Below, piece by piece: positions 17,681-25,918 of a DNA stretch of 64,000 nucleotides. Below the pieces are notes generated by a model. That model saw only the letters and a program-made list of their open reading frames with translations. It was not told the origin of the DNA and made no database searches. How positions within the stretch are numbered: the stretch's first letter is position 1; each line of letters opens with the position of its first letter. The position numbers and the translations under genes were made by a program. Where the stretch lies: positions 248,001 to 312,000 of the forward strand of contig NZ_ABJL02000007.1 of the NCBI RefSeq assembly GCF_000172175.1, read 5' to 3'. Source of the stretch: Bacteroides intestinalis DSM 17393. GTDB lineage: Bacteria > Bacteroidota > Bacteroidia > Bacteroidales > Bacteroidaceae.

Positions 17681-17919
17681 TTATTATACAAAGCTCTATC
17701 ATTTTTTTTAATTTGATAATTTTTAATCATAACCACCCATATACCCACACAAAATCCCAATACACCGATAAAAAGTGAATGAATAATTGTAGGCTCTGCA
17801 ATTCCAAACCATTGACACATGTATATCCGTATTATATACCCCGATATTAGTGCCATTAAAAGACCTAATGCATATTTAATAATTGCTTTTATCATTGATT
17901 TATTACATATTGCAGACAC
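17677..17919 (-). CDS. Small hypothetical membrane protein (80 aa)
   Basis: Two predicted membrane helices (about residues 10-30 and 42-64) with a short loop between and a basic tail (KNYQIKKNDRALYNK). An internal ATG at codon 9 (MIKAIIKY) is an alternative start. Overlaps the following gene by four bases, so the two are probably coexpressed. No family recognised. Confidence 0.55.
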   Translation of the reverse strand: MSAICNKSMIKAIIKYALGLLMALISGYIIRIYMCQWFGIAEPTIIHSLFIGVLGFCVGIWVVMIKNYQIKKNDRALYNK

Positions 17920-17964
17920 ATTTAAAACTTCAAGCCTTTCGCTCCTTTTTTTAATTCTATCCGT

Positions 17965-18213
17965 TCAAAGTGCTATATATTCCCTTCTATGAAATGGAAA
18001 CTCACAGCTAATGTTTGTTTTACCTATTTTTCTTTGATAATAGAAAAAAACACGAACAAACATATGAATAGCAACCATAACAGCTATCATAAGACATACG
18101 ATCATCCAATATGTTATATCTTTTTCATTGAAAAGATACTGCAATAGAAAAGCAACTACTGCACCTCCTATAATGTATTTCAAAACAAATGAATACTTCA
18201 TATTATTGATCAT
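17965..18213 (-). CDS. Small hypothetical membrane protein (82 aa)
   Basis: Two membrane helices (YIIGGAVVAFLLQYLF and YWMIVCLMIAVMVAIHMFV) and a basic C-terminal tail with two Cys-free aromatic stretches. The first or fifth codon could be the start (MINNMKYS). Same size class and layout as the genes at 15603 and 17677. No family recognised; position in a compact same-strand run supports it. Confidence 0.5.
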   Translation of the reverse strand: MINNMKYSFVLKYIIGGAVVAFLLQYLFNEKDITYWMIVCLMIAVMVAIHMFVRVFFYYQRKIGKTNISCEFPFHRREYIAL

Positions 18214-18248
18214 TAGTTATTATTTTAGTAGAATCACTCTTTTATCAT

Positions 18249-18536
18249 TTACTGATCCTTAACTTCATCTTCGTCTACCCATTCAGACAATTTCTTGATT
18301 TTTTCTTCTAATAAATCAAGATCTTTGTTTGATATCGAATCATAGTCTTTGACTTCATAATACCAATTCTTAATATCAGGGTATTTTTTTCGAATCTCTT
18401 CAACCCTCACTTCCACCTCCTCAGGAGTCATTCCACCCTTCTGAGAAGGGCAGTCCTCAATGATAGTATCATCATTAGTGCATCCTTGCCCAAACAAACA
18501 GAATACAAATAATAAAAGACAAATTAAATGTTTCAT
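18249..18536 (-). CDS. Small acidic lipoprotein (95 aa)
   Basis: Signal peptide with lipobox (LFGQGC, lipidated Cys19) followed by an acidic mature part that is almost wholly helical and charged (TPEEVEVRVEEIRKKYPDIKNWYYEVKDYDSI). Gene starts 101 bp after the signal peptidase gene and may be the last strongly linked member of the peptide operon or the first of the small-gene run. No family recognised. Confidence 0.6.
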   Translation of the reverse strand: MKHLICLLLFVFCLFGQGCTNDDTIIEDCPSQKGGMTPEEVEVRVEEIRKKYPDIKNWYYEVKDYDSISNKDLDLLEEKIKKLSEWVDEDEVKDQ

Positions 18537-18637
18537 AAAATTATTTTTGATTCATACACTACCATCACTCAATATATACACTTTATTCAGCATGCTCTCA
18601 TCAGTTTCTTCTATAAAAAGAAATCACTTTATAAAAC

Positions 18638-19387
18638 TCATAACTTCCTAAACATCCTTTCCCAACGAATTTTGCCCATATCTCTATCTTTAGAAAACCA
18701 TATAAATTGCCCTGTCCCTAATATAAAATCTTCTGGTAATATTCCCCAAAAGCGCGAATCATAAGAGTCAACGCAGTTATCACCACGCATGAAATAATAA
18801 TTATTTTTAAAACGGTAACTATGCATCAATGTATCGGCATGCATTACTGTGCCATTAAGGAGCTTCGGCATTATCCCTGTTTCATACTCTATGCAACGAT
18901 TATAATGCCGAAAATTCAATGAATCAATAACAACTACCTCTTCCTGACGAGGAAGATATACACTGTCTGAAACTGCATCCCATTCCCAAATATAAGTTTC
19001 TCCCGGAATAGCTACACACCGCTTACAAAAATACAAGTCAAAGTTCATTCTCATTTGTTCCTCTCCTTTAGAATAGGGGAAGTTAAATACCACCACATCA
19101 CCTACACGCACACTGCGATCGCCTTTTTTCCGACTTATAATATAATGTCCTAAACGGGCATTATCTTCTCTCACCAATCGCCTTCCTGGAATACGTAAAG
19201 AGATTATAATGTAATCTCCTGCAAGTAAGGTAGGCGACATGGAATAAGTGGGAATAACACACGATACCAACCAATAAAGCCGAATAAAAACATAAGTTTG
19301 CACAAAGCCTAAACACCACAAAATTCCACAACTCAAATGTTTCAAGCATTGCTTAGAAAACAATTCCACAAACTTAATTTTTATCAA
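18638..19387 (-). CDS. Signal peptidase I (S26 family), operon-specific
   Basis: 249 aa. An N-terminal membrane helix (about residues 22-45) precedes the catalytic Ser49 in PTYSMSPTLLAGD. The other family boxes follow: RVGDVVVFNFP, the catalytic lysine region CKRCVAIPGE (Lys122, Arg123) and GDNCVDSYDSRFWG near residue 205. This is a complete-looking type I signal peptidase, but it is encoded inside an accessory operon rather than with a housekeeping lep gene. It overlaps the thioredoxin-like gene by 14 bases. The nearby secreted peptide has a long N-terminal leader, so a dedicated leader-removing role is a reasonable inference. Confidence 0.88.
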   Translation of the reverse strand: MIKIKFVELFSKQCLKHLSCGILWCLGFVQTYVFIRLYWLVSCVIPTYSMSPTLLAGDYIIISLRIPGRRLVREDNARLGHYIISRKKGDRSVRVGDVVVFNFPYSKGEEQMRMNFDLYFCKRCVAIPGETYIWEWDAVSDSVYLPRQEEVVVIDSLNFRHYNRCIEYETGIMPKLLNGTVMHADTLMHSYRFKNNYYFMRGDNCVDSYDSRFWGILPEDFILGTGQFIWFSKDRDMGKIRWERMFRKL

Positions 19388-19949
19388 AATATTCCATCTT
19401 ACTTTTTACACCACTAAGATATATACGCGTCATATCTTGCATGTTCTTTTTAGGAAAGAAGAAAGAATTGAGTCTTCCAAATTCATCTATAAAAGCAAAA
19501 AATCTTTGTTCAGTTCCATTTTCTCTATGAAACGGGAACTTTATAGAATCAGTGGAAACATTCATATATCTAAAATTACTAAACTTATTTCTAAGAATTA
19601 TTTGATTGGTACGAGTTGTTCTATATACCGGAAGCAGCAATATTTTATCCTTTCTAATATCTTCCTGAATCTTATATAACTCTGCAAGATCTTGATATAT
19701 ACATTCATCACACATATCCTCTGAAAAACAATATATCAAAATATTCTTTCCCGGAAAAACAGTAGAATTTATACTTCCCATTGATATATCTTTTATCATT
19801 TCAACAGAATATATCACATAAGATGATAGTACATCAGTTTTCTTACGCAAGGTACTCATTTCGCATTCATTCTTTATACACATATAAATAATCTGTATAA
19901 TACAGGCTACAACAAATATAAAAAATGTTTTCTCAATTCTTGTATTCAT
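19374..19949 (-). CDS. Membrane-anchored thioredoxin-like protein with a CDEC motif
   Basis: 191 aa. N-terminal membrane anchor (about residues 9-24) and then a thioredoxin-fold pattern: a hydrophobic strand NILIYCFS, the redox-type motif CDEC (Cys80, Cys83) at the start of a helix, and a late FFAFIDEFGRLNSFFFP strand-turn-strand typical of the TlpA C-terminus. The Cys-x-x-Cys spacing supports thiol-disulfide activity outside the membrane. It overlaps the propeller gene upstream by 17 bases and the signal peptidase gene downstream by 14. Next to a six-cysteine secreted peptide it could make or reshuffle disulfides. The fold call is from pattern only. Confidence 0.65.
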   Translation of the reverse strand: MNTRIEKTFFIFVVACIIQIIYMCIKNECEMSTLRKKTDVLSSYVIYSVEMIKDISMGSINSTVFPGKNILIYCFSEDMCDECIYQDLAELYKIQEDIRKDKILLLPVYRTTRTNQIILRNKFSNFRYMNVSTDSIKFPFHRENGTEQRFFAFIDEFGRLNSFFFPKKNMQDMTRIYLSGVKSKMEYFDKN

Positions 19950-21180
19950 AATAGAGTATTACAGGATTTGAATCTTCATTTAACTCCTTTATGCTTTCTC
20001 GATTTATCAATTTTTCAGATATATTATCCTCATCTATAAAATATTTCAGCTCGGCCAGATTATCATTTGAAATATAATAATATCCTCCCATACTATCTGC
20101 ACACAAAAATTTCGGCAATTGAAAATATTCAGGAATCATTCGAAATAAAACATCATTTGCCACCCGAGAATAAGTAAAAGCTATTCGTTTTTTCTCATCG
20201 TATTGCACAAAATAGAGGATTCGTCCCATACAACTAAAATACAGCATAGAGTCACACTCAAAGACATCAGATATTTGATAGATTTTGTTCTGAGCAGACA
20301 GACGAGTCAGTAAAGACATCATACGCTTACCACGAACTCTTGGATTGGAAGTTGGAACTTTTTCATCTTTCAGAAAATCTTCTTTCTGTACCAATCGTTC
20401 ACTTTCTATTGCTAAAAAAGGGAATACCGCATCGCCCTTTATACACATAATGGTATCCATCAAACCTAGGACAAATAGATCCTTATTTTCTCTAATGTTA
20501 TAAAATATATTTCCATGAATGAGTTCATCATTCCAACCCTTATTATAATATACCGCATCAAACCATTGAGCTATTTTCTTCCCCGATTTAACATCTATCT
20601 GATACAATAAATAATAAATTGACTCCTTTTCTTCATTTCTGTTTGAGGCTTGAGCCGCATACAAACAACCACTATTACACATGATATAATCAATGTCAAT
20701 ACTTTTATCTATGATTATGCTCTCTTTATAAGAAGCTGAAAATATATCATACTTATGAATCCTATGCTTAGCCATATCATATATATAAATTTCCCCTGCG
20801 TCAGCATTAATTCCAAAATCATTGCAACTGACATATTCATCCGGTCCTGCACCCAAATTTCCGAATTTACAAACAAAACTACCATCTTTACAAAAAGCAT
20901 ATACTCCTTGCGCTCTTCGGTCTAGCAAATATAACTTATCCTTATAAACAAGCATTTTGCTTATTTCAGTCAGCATAACTTCTTTGTTATCTAAAATAAT
21001 AGCCGTTACTTTCTTATAAAGATCAGAATACTTAAATTCAGATGTACATGTACTATCCAAATTAGCTATAAATATTTCACCTCTGTCTACCTTATGATTT
21101 TCATTTTTACACGAAAATAAGACAAACAGCAAAATACAGAATAGTATTTTATTAACAGCAGCACATTTAACACCCATCAT
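19933..21180 (-). CDS. 6-bladed beta-propeller lipoprotein
   Basis: 415 aa. Signal peptide with lipobox (VLFSC) and then a repeated propeller pattern: EISKMLVYKDKLYLLDRRAQGVYAF, GAGPDEYVSCNDFGI and AGEIYIYDMAKHRIHKYD are the signature of the Bacteroides 6-bladed beta-propeller family (PF17170-type). Such lipoproteins commonly accompany NVEALA peptide genes. Its start codon shares a base with the stop of the peptide gene (TAATG), so the two are translationally coupled. Likely an envelope lipoprotein that binds or displays a partner; the partner is unknown. Confidence 0.8.
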   Translation of the reverse strand: MMGVKCAAVNKILFCILLFVLFSCKNENHKVDRGEIFIANLDSTCTSEFKYSDLYKKVTAIILDNKEVMLTEISKMLVYKDKLYLLDRRAQGVYAFCKDGSFVCKFGNLGAGPDEYVSCNDFGINADAGEIYIYDMAKHRIHKYDIFSASYKESIIIDKSIDIDYIMCNSGCLYAAQASNRNEEKESIYYLLYQIDVKSGKKIAQWFDAVYYNKGWNDELIHGNIFYNIRENKDLFVLGLMDTIMCIKGDAVFPFLAIESERLVQKEDFLKDEKVPTSNPRVRGKRMMSLLTRLSAQNKIYQISDVFECDSMLYFSCMGRILYFVQYDEKKRIAFTYSRVANDVLFRMIPEYFQLPKFLCADSMGGYYYISNDNLAELKYFIDEDNISEKLINRESIKELNEDSNPVILYYEYKN

Positions 21181-21548
21181 TATTTACACTCTTTTTTATC
21201 AATATATTCATCATGCTTAATCATAGCACCTTCACAATCATAAAAATAATATTCAACTCCATCATCACAAAGACCTAGTCCTTTACCTTCACATTTATAA
21301 GTAATAGTCGCACGGCCATTTTTCTTCACACCACGACAATCTTGTATAGACATATCACCAGTTATATCAGTACGACATGTACCATCATCGTCTCCACCAT
21401 CCGGGTCACCTTCGCCTCTAGAAACAGAAACCAAAGATGTCATTAACAAATCATTTGAATAATCTATATCCAACATAACTTTTACATTCAGTATAGATAC
21501 TGCACACAACACAATCGTAAATACGATCAATTTTAGATTCTTCTTCAT
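21180..21548 (-). CDS. NVEALA-like secreted cysteine-rich peptide precursor (122 aa)
   Basis: N-terminal leader MKKNLKLIVFTIVLCAVSIL, followed by a segment (DLLMTSLVSVSRGEG) in the position and style of the DLALANVEALARGEG region that names the NVEALA family, though the NVEALA letters themselves have drifted. An acidic Gly/Asp linker follows and then a compact domain with six cysteines (58, 71, 86, 94, 105, 121), enough for three disulfides. It is the second gene of the operon, 22 bp behind the ligase-like gene, and coupled to the propeller gene. NVEALA proteins have no established function that I know of. Alternative: a generic exported small protein. Confidence 0.68.
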   Translation of the reverse strand: MKKNLKLIVFTIVLCAVSILNVKVMLDIDYSNDLLMTSLVSVSRGEGDPDGGDDDGTCRTDITGDMSIQDCRGVKKNGRATITYKCEGKGLGLCDDGVEYYFYDCEGAMIKHDEYIDKKECK

Positions 21549-21570
21549 AATAATTTAAATAATAATTAGA

Positions 21571-23346
21571 CTATTTATAAATACTCAGCAATTGGCTCAT
21601 TTCTTTCCTCATCTCACTAATCGCATTGGAATAAACCTTAGGAGACTTAGTCATGACAATAATAGCCATTTGCCTTACTTTTTCTTTATTCAAGAACTCA
21701 GGCTCAGCATAAAGTTTTGCTAACAAATAATAAGGATAAAAACGCTCCGGGATTAAGAATAACGATTGTTTAAAACAATATTCCGCTGGCTGATAACAAC
21801 TAGCCGCTTGATAATAAACCCCTTGCATATTCCAAATATAAGAATCACAACTTATTAATTTAGCACGTTCCAGCACATTACATGCCTCTAAATATCTACC
21901 TTCAGAATAGAGTGAGCTAGCATAACTCAATAGAAATTTTAGATTATAATTCAAATAGGAATACAAATATTCATAACCTTTAGATGCAGCTATATAATTC
22001 TGTCTACTAAATAATGTATCGGCATTATACCATCGTTCGTCAAGTTTATCCAAATCACGCATTCTATAAATTCCAAATCCAATACCACCACAAAGTAATA
22101 GCGAAAAAGGTAATATCAATAAATTCCCCTTCACCTTTTGCTCTCTTTTTTCATTCTCTGATACACATACAACAGAAAAGAGAACAGCCCCTATACCAAA
22201 AGGTAATATTTGTAGTGGATAAGAAAAAAAAGAAAATATTGCTAGCGAAAACAGCGCTCCACAAAAGCCATACTGTTTACTGGCAATCCCTCGTTTAAAA
22301 ACAGATATACCAAACGATAAAATCAGTAACAATAAAACGATCCCACCTTCCAAACAAAATTGCAAATATTCATTAAATGCATATTCAGCATATCCTGCCA
22401 CTCTTTTTTCCTCCATTGTACCATTACCTGCTGCAAAATAAGCAGCTTGCGCCTTTCCATAAACCATTTGGAAACTTCCCGGTCCATACCCCATAAGTGG
22501 CTTTTCCATCACCGCAGTACAGGTATTCTTCCATATTAAAAGGCGTCCTCGTGCAGAATCTGCTTTCAATTGAAAAAGCAATATAAAAATTAAAGCCATA
22601 AGCATACAAACAGTCAAAATAAAGCTTGCTGCCTTACGTGGAAATTGCCTAGCATAACTCCTACAAGCCATCAACCAACCTTTGTGCATTCCCCAAATCC
22701 ACAATAGGCTAATTCCTATTGCCAACCAAGCCGAACGGCTCATAGTAGCAGGTACGATACAAAGCATCAGAGCTAATGCCCCCAACCAGCAATAACGTCG
22801 CCAACCTTGAGCAGACAACAAACTATGAAGACAGAGAGGAAGCAACATTGCCAGATATCCTGAATAAGGTCCAGGATTGAAGAACGGTCCCGTAATACAA
22901 AAAAGAAGATGATTAGAATGGCAGAAACTATAAAGTTGTAGCAACCCCCAACCAGCCAACATACAACCGATTCCAACAATCCCAACAGATACTATATTCT
23001 TTGATACCTGTAAAGAGGAAAAAATTATTCGTACCACATACCACAACAGTAATAGTATAGCAGCATAAATCACTTTCCAGTCCGCTAAATGCAATTGATA
23101 GTCATACCGCATTAAATAATAGAAAACTCCAGCAGTTATCAACACATCTGGCAGTTTGAATCGAAAATTATTTCCTTTTAGAATCGATAATATAAAAGCC
23201 AACAAGCTTGTTACTCCTATACTTACCACCAAAGGAAAAAGCAAGAAGTAGCAATCATTCGCCCCATAATTCACAAAAGTACTGCAAAGCACCCCGCAAA
23301 AAACAAAGGTAGAAACTATAGATATAGTTATTGACTTAAAACTCAT
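21571..23346 (-). CDS. O-antigen ligase/polymerase-like membrane protein with C-terminal TPR domain
   Basis: 591 aa with about 11-12 membrane helices in the first 420 residues. The Wzy_C/O-antigen-ligase signature is visible: MSRSAWLAIG with the conserved Arg, LMGYGPGSFQ, and YAFNEYLQFCLEGG in place of the usual H-N-x-Y motif. The C-terminal ~170 residues are helical repeats of TPR type (LFSRQNYIAASKGYEYLYSYL, AEYCFKQSLFLIPERFYPYYL). This combination occurs in O-antigen ligases and in O-linked protein glycosyltransferases (PglL-type). It stands 22 bp before the peptide gene and is the first gene after the regulator's terminator. Whether it glycosylates the peptide or acts on surface polysaccharide is open. 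Confidence 0.78.
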   Translation of the reverse strand: MSFKSITISIVSTFVFCGVLCSTFVNYGANDCYFLLFPLVVSIGVTSLLAFILSILKGNNFRFKLPDVLITAGVFYYLMRYDYQLHLADWKVIYAAILLLLWYVVRIIFSSLQVSKNIVSVGIVGIGCMLAGWGLLQLYSFCHSNHLLFCITGPFFNPGPYSGYLAMLLPLCLHSLLSAQGWRRYCWLGALALMLCIVPATMSRSAWLAIGISLLWIWGMHKGWLMACRSYARQFPRKAASFILTVCMLMALIFILLFQLKADSARGRLLIWKNTCTAVMEKPLMGYGPGSFQMVYGKAQAAYFAAGNGTMEEKRVAGYAEYAFNEYLQFCLEGGIVLLLLILSFGISVFKRGIASKQYGFCGALFSLAIFSFFSYPLQILPFGIGAVLFSVVCVSENEKREQKVKGNLLILPFSLLLCGGIGFGIYRMRDLDKLDERWYNADTLFSRQNYIAASKGYEYLYSYLNYNLKFLLSYASSLYSEGRYLEACNVLERAKLISCDSYIWNMQGVYYQAASCYQPAEYCFKQSLFLIPERFYPYYLLAKLYAEPEFLNKEKVRQMAIIVMTKSPKVYSNAISEMRKEMSQLLSIYK

Positions 23347-23473
23347 ATTCTAAAATTACAATTGACATCTAACTATTTTTTAGGTTCCACACTACTAGAT
23401 TTTCAATATTACATAACGGCTTCTCATTTTAAATTTATTGCATAGATAGCCCTTTCATACAAGGAAACCAAAA

Positions 23474-23520
23474 TCAAAGCGTATACAAAACCACTAATAT
23501 GAAATTTGTATACGCTTTGA
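23474..23520 (-). terminator. Strong hairpin terminator directly behind the regulator gene
   Basis: TCAAAGCGTATACAAA (23474-23489) and its exact reverse complement (23505-23520) form a 16-bp perfect stem with a 15-nt loop. On the minus strand the stem begins one base after the regulator's stop codon and is followed by a T-rich run (TTTTGGTTT). It should separate the regulator transcript from the operon that starts at 23346. Confidence 0.8.
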
Positions 23521-23521
23521 A

Positions 23522-23863
23522 CTATATTTCTGATTTAAACAACCTTTTAATAAACTCCGGTAACGAATCACAATCTATTTTCATTTTCTTTTTTAAACGA
23601 CAACGCCTCATACGGAAAGATCTTGGAAGGATATGTAATAATTTTGCAATCTCAATATTCTTCATGCCAACATATAGCAAAAGTATAATATGAATATCAT
23701 CCCTCGAAAGCATTGGGAAATTTTGACATAATTTACACGTAAAGTTGTTTTGCAATAGGTTTACTGAATCTTCCAATTCCTCCCAATCCGTTTCATCTAG
23801 ATAATTTTTGGATAATAACTTATTCAAAAGTTCCTTTTTCACTATAATCATATTTGTTTCCAT
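23522..23863 (-). CDS. Small LuxR/GerE-type helix-turn-helix regulator (113 aa)
   Basis: The C-terminal half has the LuxR-type HTH pattern: LSRDDIHIILLLYVGMKNIE, IAKLLHILPRSFRMRRCRLKKKM, with hydrophobic and Arg/Lys positions as in GerE domains. The first ~55 residues are helical with a Cys-x-x-Cys pair (CKLC) and no receiver or sensor domain. It is the first gene upstream of the NVEALA-like operon on the same strand but is separated from it by a strong terminator, so it would act in trans on the downstream promoter. Bacteroides propeller/NVEALA loci often carry such a small regulator. Target not shown by the sequence. Confidence 0.7.
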   Translation of the reverse strand: METNMIIVKKELLNKLLSKNYLDETDWEELEDSVNLLQNNFTCKLCQNFPMLSRDDIHIILLLYVGMKNIEIAKLLHILPRSFRMRRCRLKKKMKIDCDSLPEFIKRLFKSEI

Positions 23864-23964
23864 AGTAATTCTCTATTTATTAACTTTATCATCCTACTTT
23901 AAATAATATTTATTTAATCACTGAGTAATATTTTTCTATATTTTAAATTATCAAATAAACATTG

Positions 23965-25905
23965 TCACCAATATCTCTGTTTCCCCTCCTCATATTCAAA
24001 AATCCTCTCATCACTCCCACGAGTATGATTCTTCAGATAGAGCAAAGCCCCTTTAGGAACCGTATAAAGCAAGGAATCGGAGGAAGGTATCTGTTCACCG
24101 ATAGAAATCCACTCTCCTTTTGAAGAATAGAACAGTTCATACGTATCCCCCTCGCGCACATAATTATCCCGGTTACGGGGAGTAAATATTATTTTCTGGA
24201 TTAAACAAGGACGCCCTAAATCGAGCCCTGCCCATCCACCGGTCGGCTGATAATAATCGAAAGAGGTATAAGGGTCGCCATCGTAAACATTCCGGTAATC
24301 ATGCTTTCCATCTCCATTTTGCCCATTAGGAGTACCGATAACCTTACCCTGCAAAGCACAAGTGTCCGCCGGACCTTCATAAAATGCAACTTCCGAAACA
24401 TTGCAGTAGCCATTTTCGGGCCCCACGTATCGTACGTATCGATAGAGCTTTGTATTATTTAACCTCACAACACTATACAAGCGTACCGGAGCCTCCTTCA
24501 CTACGTACAAAGTATCTTTCTGAAGAAAATCCGCGCGGTTACTGCCCTCAAATGCCCCGCCAACCATACGTTGTGCAAAAGGCTCAATAAACTGATGATA
24601 CTTATTCAGAAGCTTTATTTCTTCCACCTCATCCGAACCCTCAAAATAATGGATACCTCCGGTGCTTCCATCAAGGACAAACGGATTCGATACCGGAATG
24701 AGCCGCCCATGCTTATAAACAGACAGTTGGAGTACAACCCCTCCTTCCACATCATTAAAGGAAACATCATTTTCTCCAGGATGCGCCCACGCTATAGGCT
24801 CCCAATCCATCCATGCAGGGCTGCACAAATACACTACTTCAGCTTCCGGAACTTTATGAAAAAGTTTCTCACGAGGTATATTCAGCTTCCGGGCACGCTT
24901 ACCACTATACAGTCTCGTCACATCTATAAAGTGGGGAAACCGGAATGAAGGATAAACCGCTTCCGCATCTTTCCGCATATCCTTTACTACATCTTCATTC
25001 CGACTGAATGTTTGCCGATAAATCTTGGATTTTATTCCCCAATATTTACGGACAGGTTCCAACATACCGGTTTCATACATATAATATGACTCACCATTCT
25101 TATCCAATATAAAATTCCAGAAGTGAGCCACATTTCCATCACCGCGCAAAGGCATATAATCGCAACCGCAAGGAATGCCTAAAGCCCTGAAAATATAAAT
25201 CAGCATATCCGCCGTCTCACGGCAATTACCGGAATGCCAGTCCACAAGGTCGGGGCCGATATGCGGACCCTCTCCGAACTGCCCTGTAAAATGAAACTTT
25301 ATCCGGGAAATGGAATCTATCAATACCCGCGAAACAAACAAAGGGTCTTGTACCTCAGGAAGTGCCCTGACGGAGTCCAATATAGGATTGAAAGCATTGT
25401 ATACCTTCTCACGCCAAGGTTTTAAAGGCTCGTCTTCTATCCTGTAAGGCAAAATGTATTCGCAAAAATCAGCGAAAGATACATTCTTACCCCACGGCTG
25501 TTCGTTCCAGACTTTAAACGCCCATTCAATATTGTCTATCAGGAAACCGGCTGGAAGCTCTAAATCAGGCTTAACCGTTGATTTTCTAAGATTAATGCGT
25601 CCATACATTTTCCGGATTGAATCCTGCACTTCACCGGGGGTATACAGTCCGGTACCATAAAGTTCGAACTGTTTCTGATAATGCTCCACCTGCTCGCCTT
25701 CGTACGAGCAATAATACGGAAGATTCTCTATCAGAAACTCGGCCGCCCGCAATTTCAGCGTATCAGCCTCATACCTTTTCAGCACCTCTCCCAACTGAGG
25801 ATTTTCCTTGATGACATCCTCTAAAACATGCGAAGGATTATTCTCCCCACACCCGCTTACCAAAGCTCCCAAAAGAAAATACAAGATATACTTTTTCATC
25901 TTCAT
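23965..25905 (-). CDS. Transglutaminase-like lipoprotein with C-terminal discoidin domain
   Basis: Start taken at ATG 25905 (MKMKKYILYF); a start at 25926 would overlap the preceding gene by eight bases and precede the hydrophobic leader with unsuited residues. The leader ends in a lipobox (VSGC). About residues 200-270 hold a transglutaminase-like core: the cysteine in GNCRETADMLIYIFRALGIPC, the histidine in VAHFWN and an Asp (FILD) after it. The last ~150 residues form an F5/8-type discoidin sandwich (GLDLGRPCLIQKIIFTPRNR). It follows the GH43/discoidin gene with a short gap, so both are one operon under the shared operator at 27682. Transglutaminase-fold members include peptidases and glycan-linked hydrolases; the actual reaction here is unknown. 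Confidence 0.75.
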   Translation of the reverse strand: MKMKKYILYFLLGALVSGCGENNPSHVLEDVIKENPQLGEVLKRYEADTLKLRAAEFLIENLPYYCSYEGEQVEHYQKQFELYGTGLYTPGEVQDSIRKMYGRINLRKSTVKPDLELPAGFLIDNIEWAFKVWNEQPWGKNVSFADFCEYILPYRIEDEPLKPWREKVYNAFNPILDSVRALPEVQDPLFVSRVLIDSISRIKFHFTGQFGEGPHIGPDLVDWHSGNCRETADMLIYIFRALGIPCGCDYMPLRGDGNVAHFWNFILDKNGESYYMYETGMLEPVRKYWGIKSKIYRQTFSRNEDVVKDMRKDAEAVYPSFRFPHFIDVTRLYSGKRARKLNIPREKLFHKVPEAEVVYLCSPAWMDWEPIAWAHPGENDVSFNDVEGGVVLQLSVYKHGRLIPVSNPFVLDGSTGGIHYFEGSDEVEEIKLLNKYHQFIEPFAQRMVGGAFEGSNRADFLQKDTLYVVKEAPVRLYSVVRLNNTKLYRYVRYVGPENGYCNVSEVAFYEGPADTCALQGKVIGTPNGQNGDGKHDYRNVYDGDPYTSFDYYQPTGGWAGLDLGRPCLIQKIIFTPRNRDNYVREGDTYELFYSSKGEWISIGEQIPSSDSLLYTVPKGALLYLKNHTRGSDERIFEYEEGKQRYW

Positions 25906-25918
25906 ACATGCATAAGGA

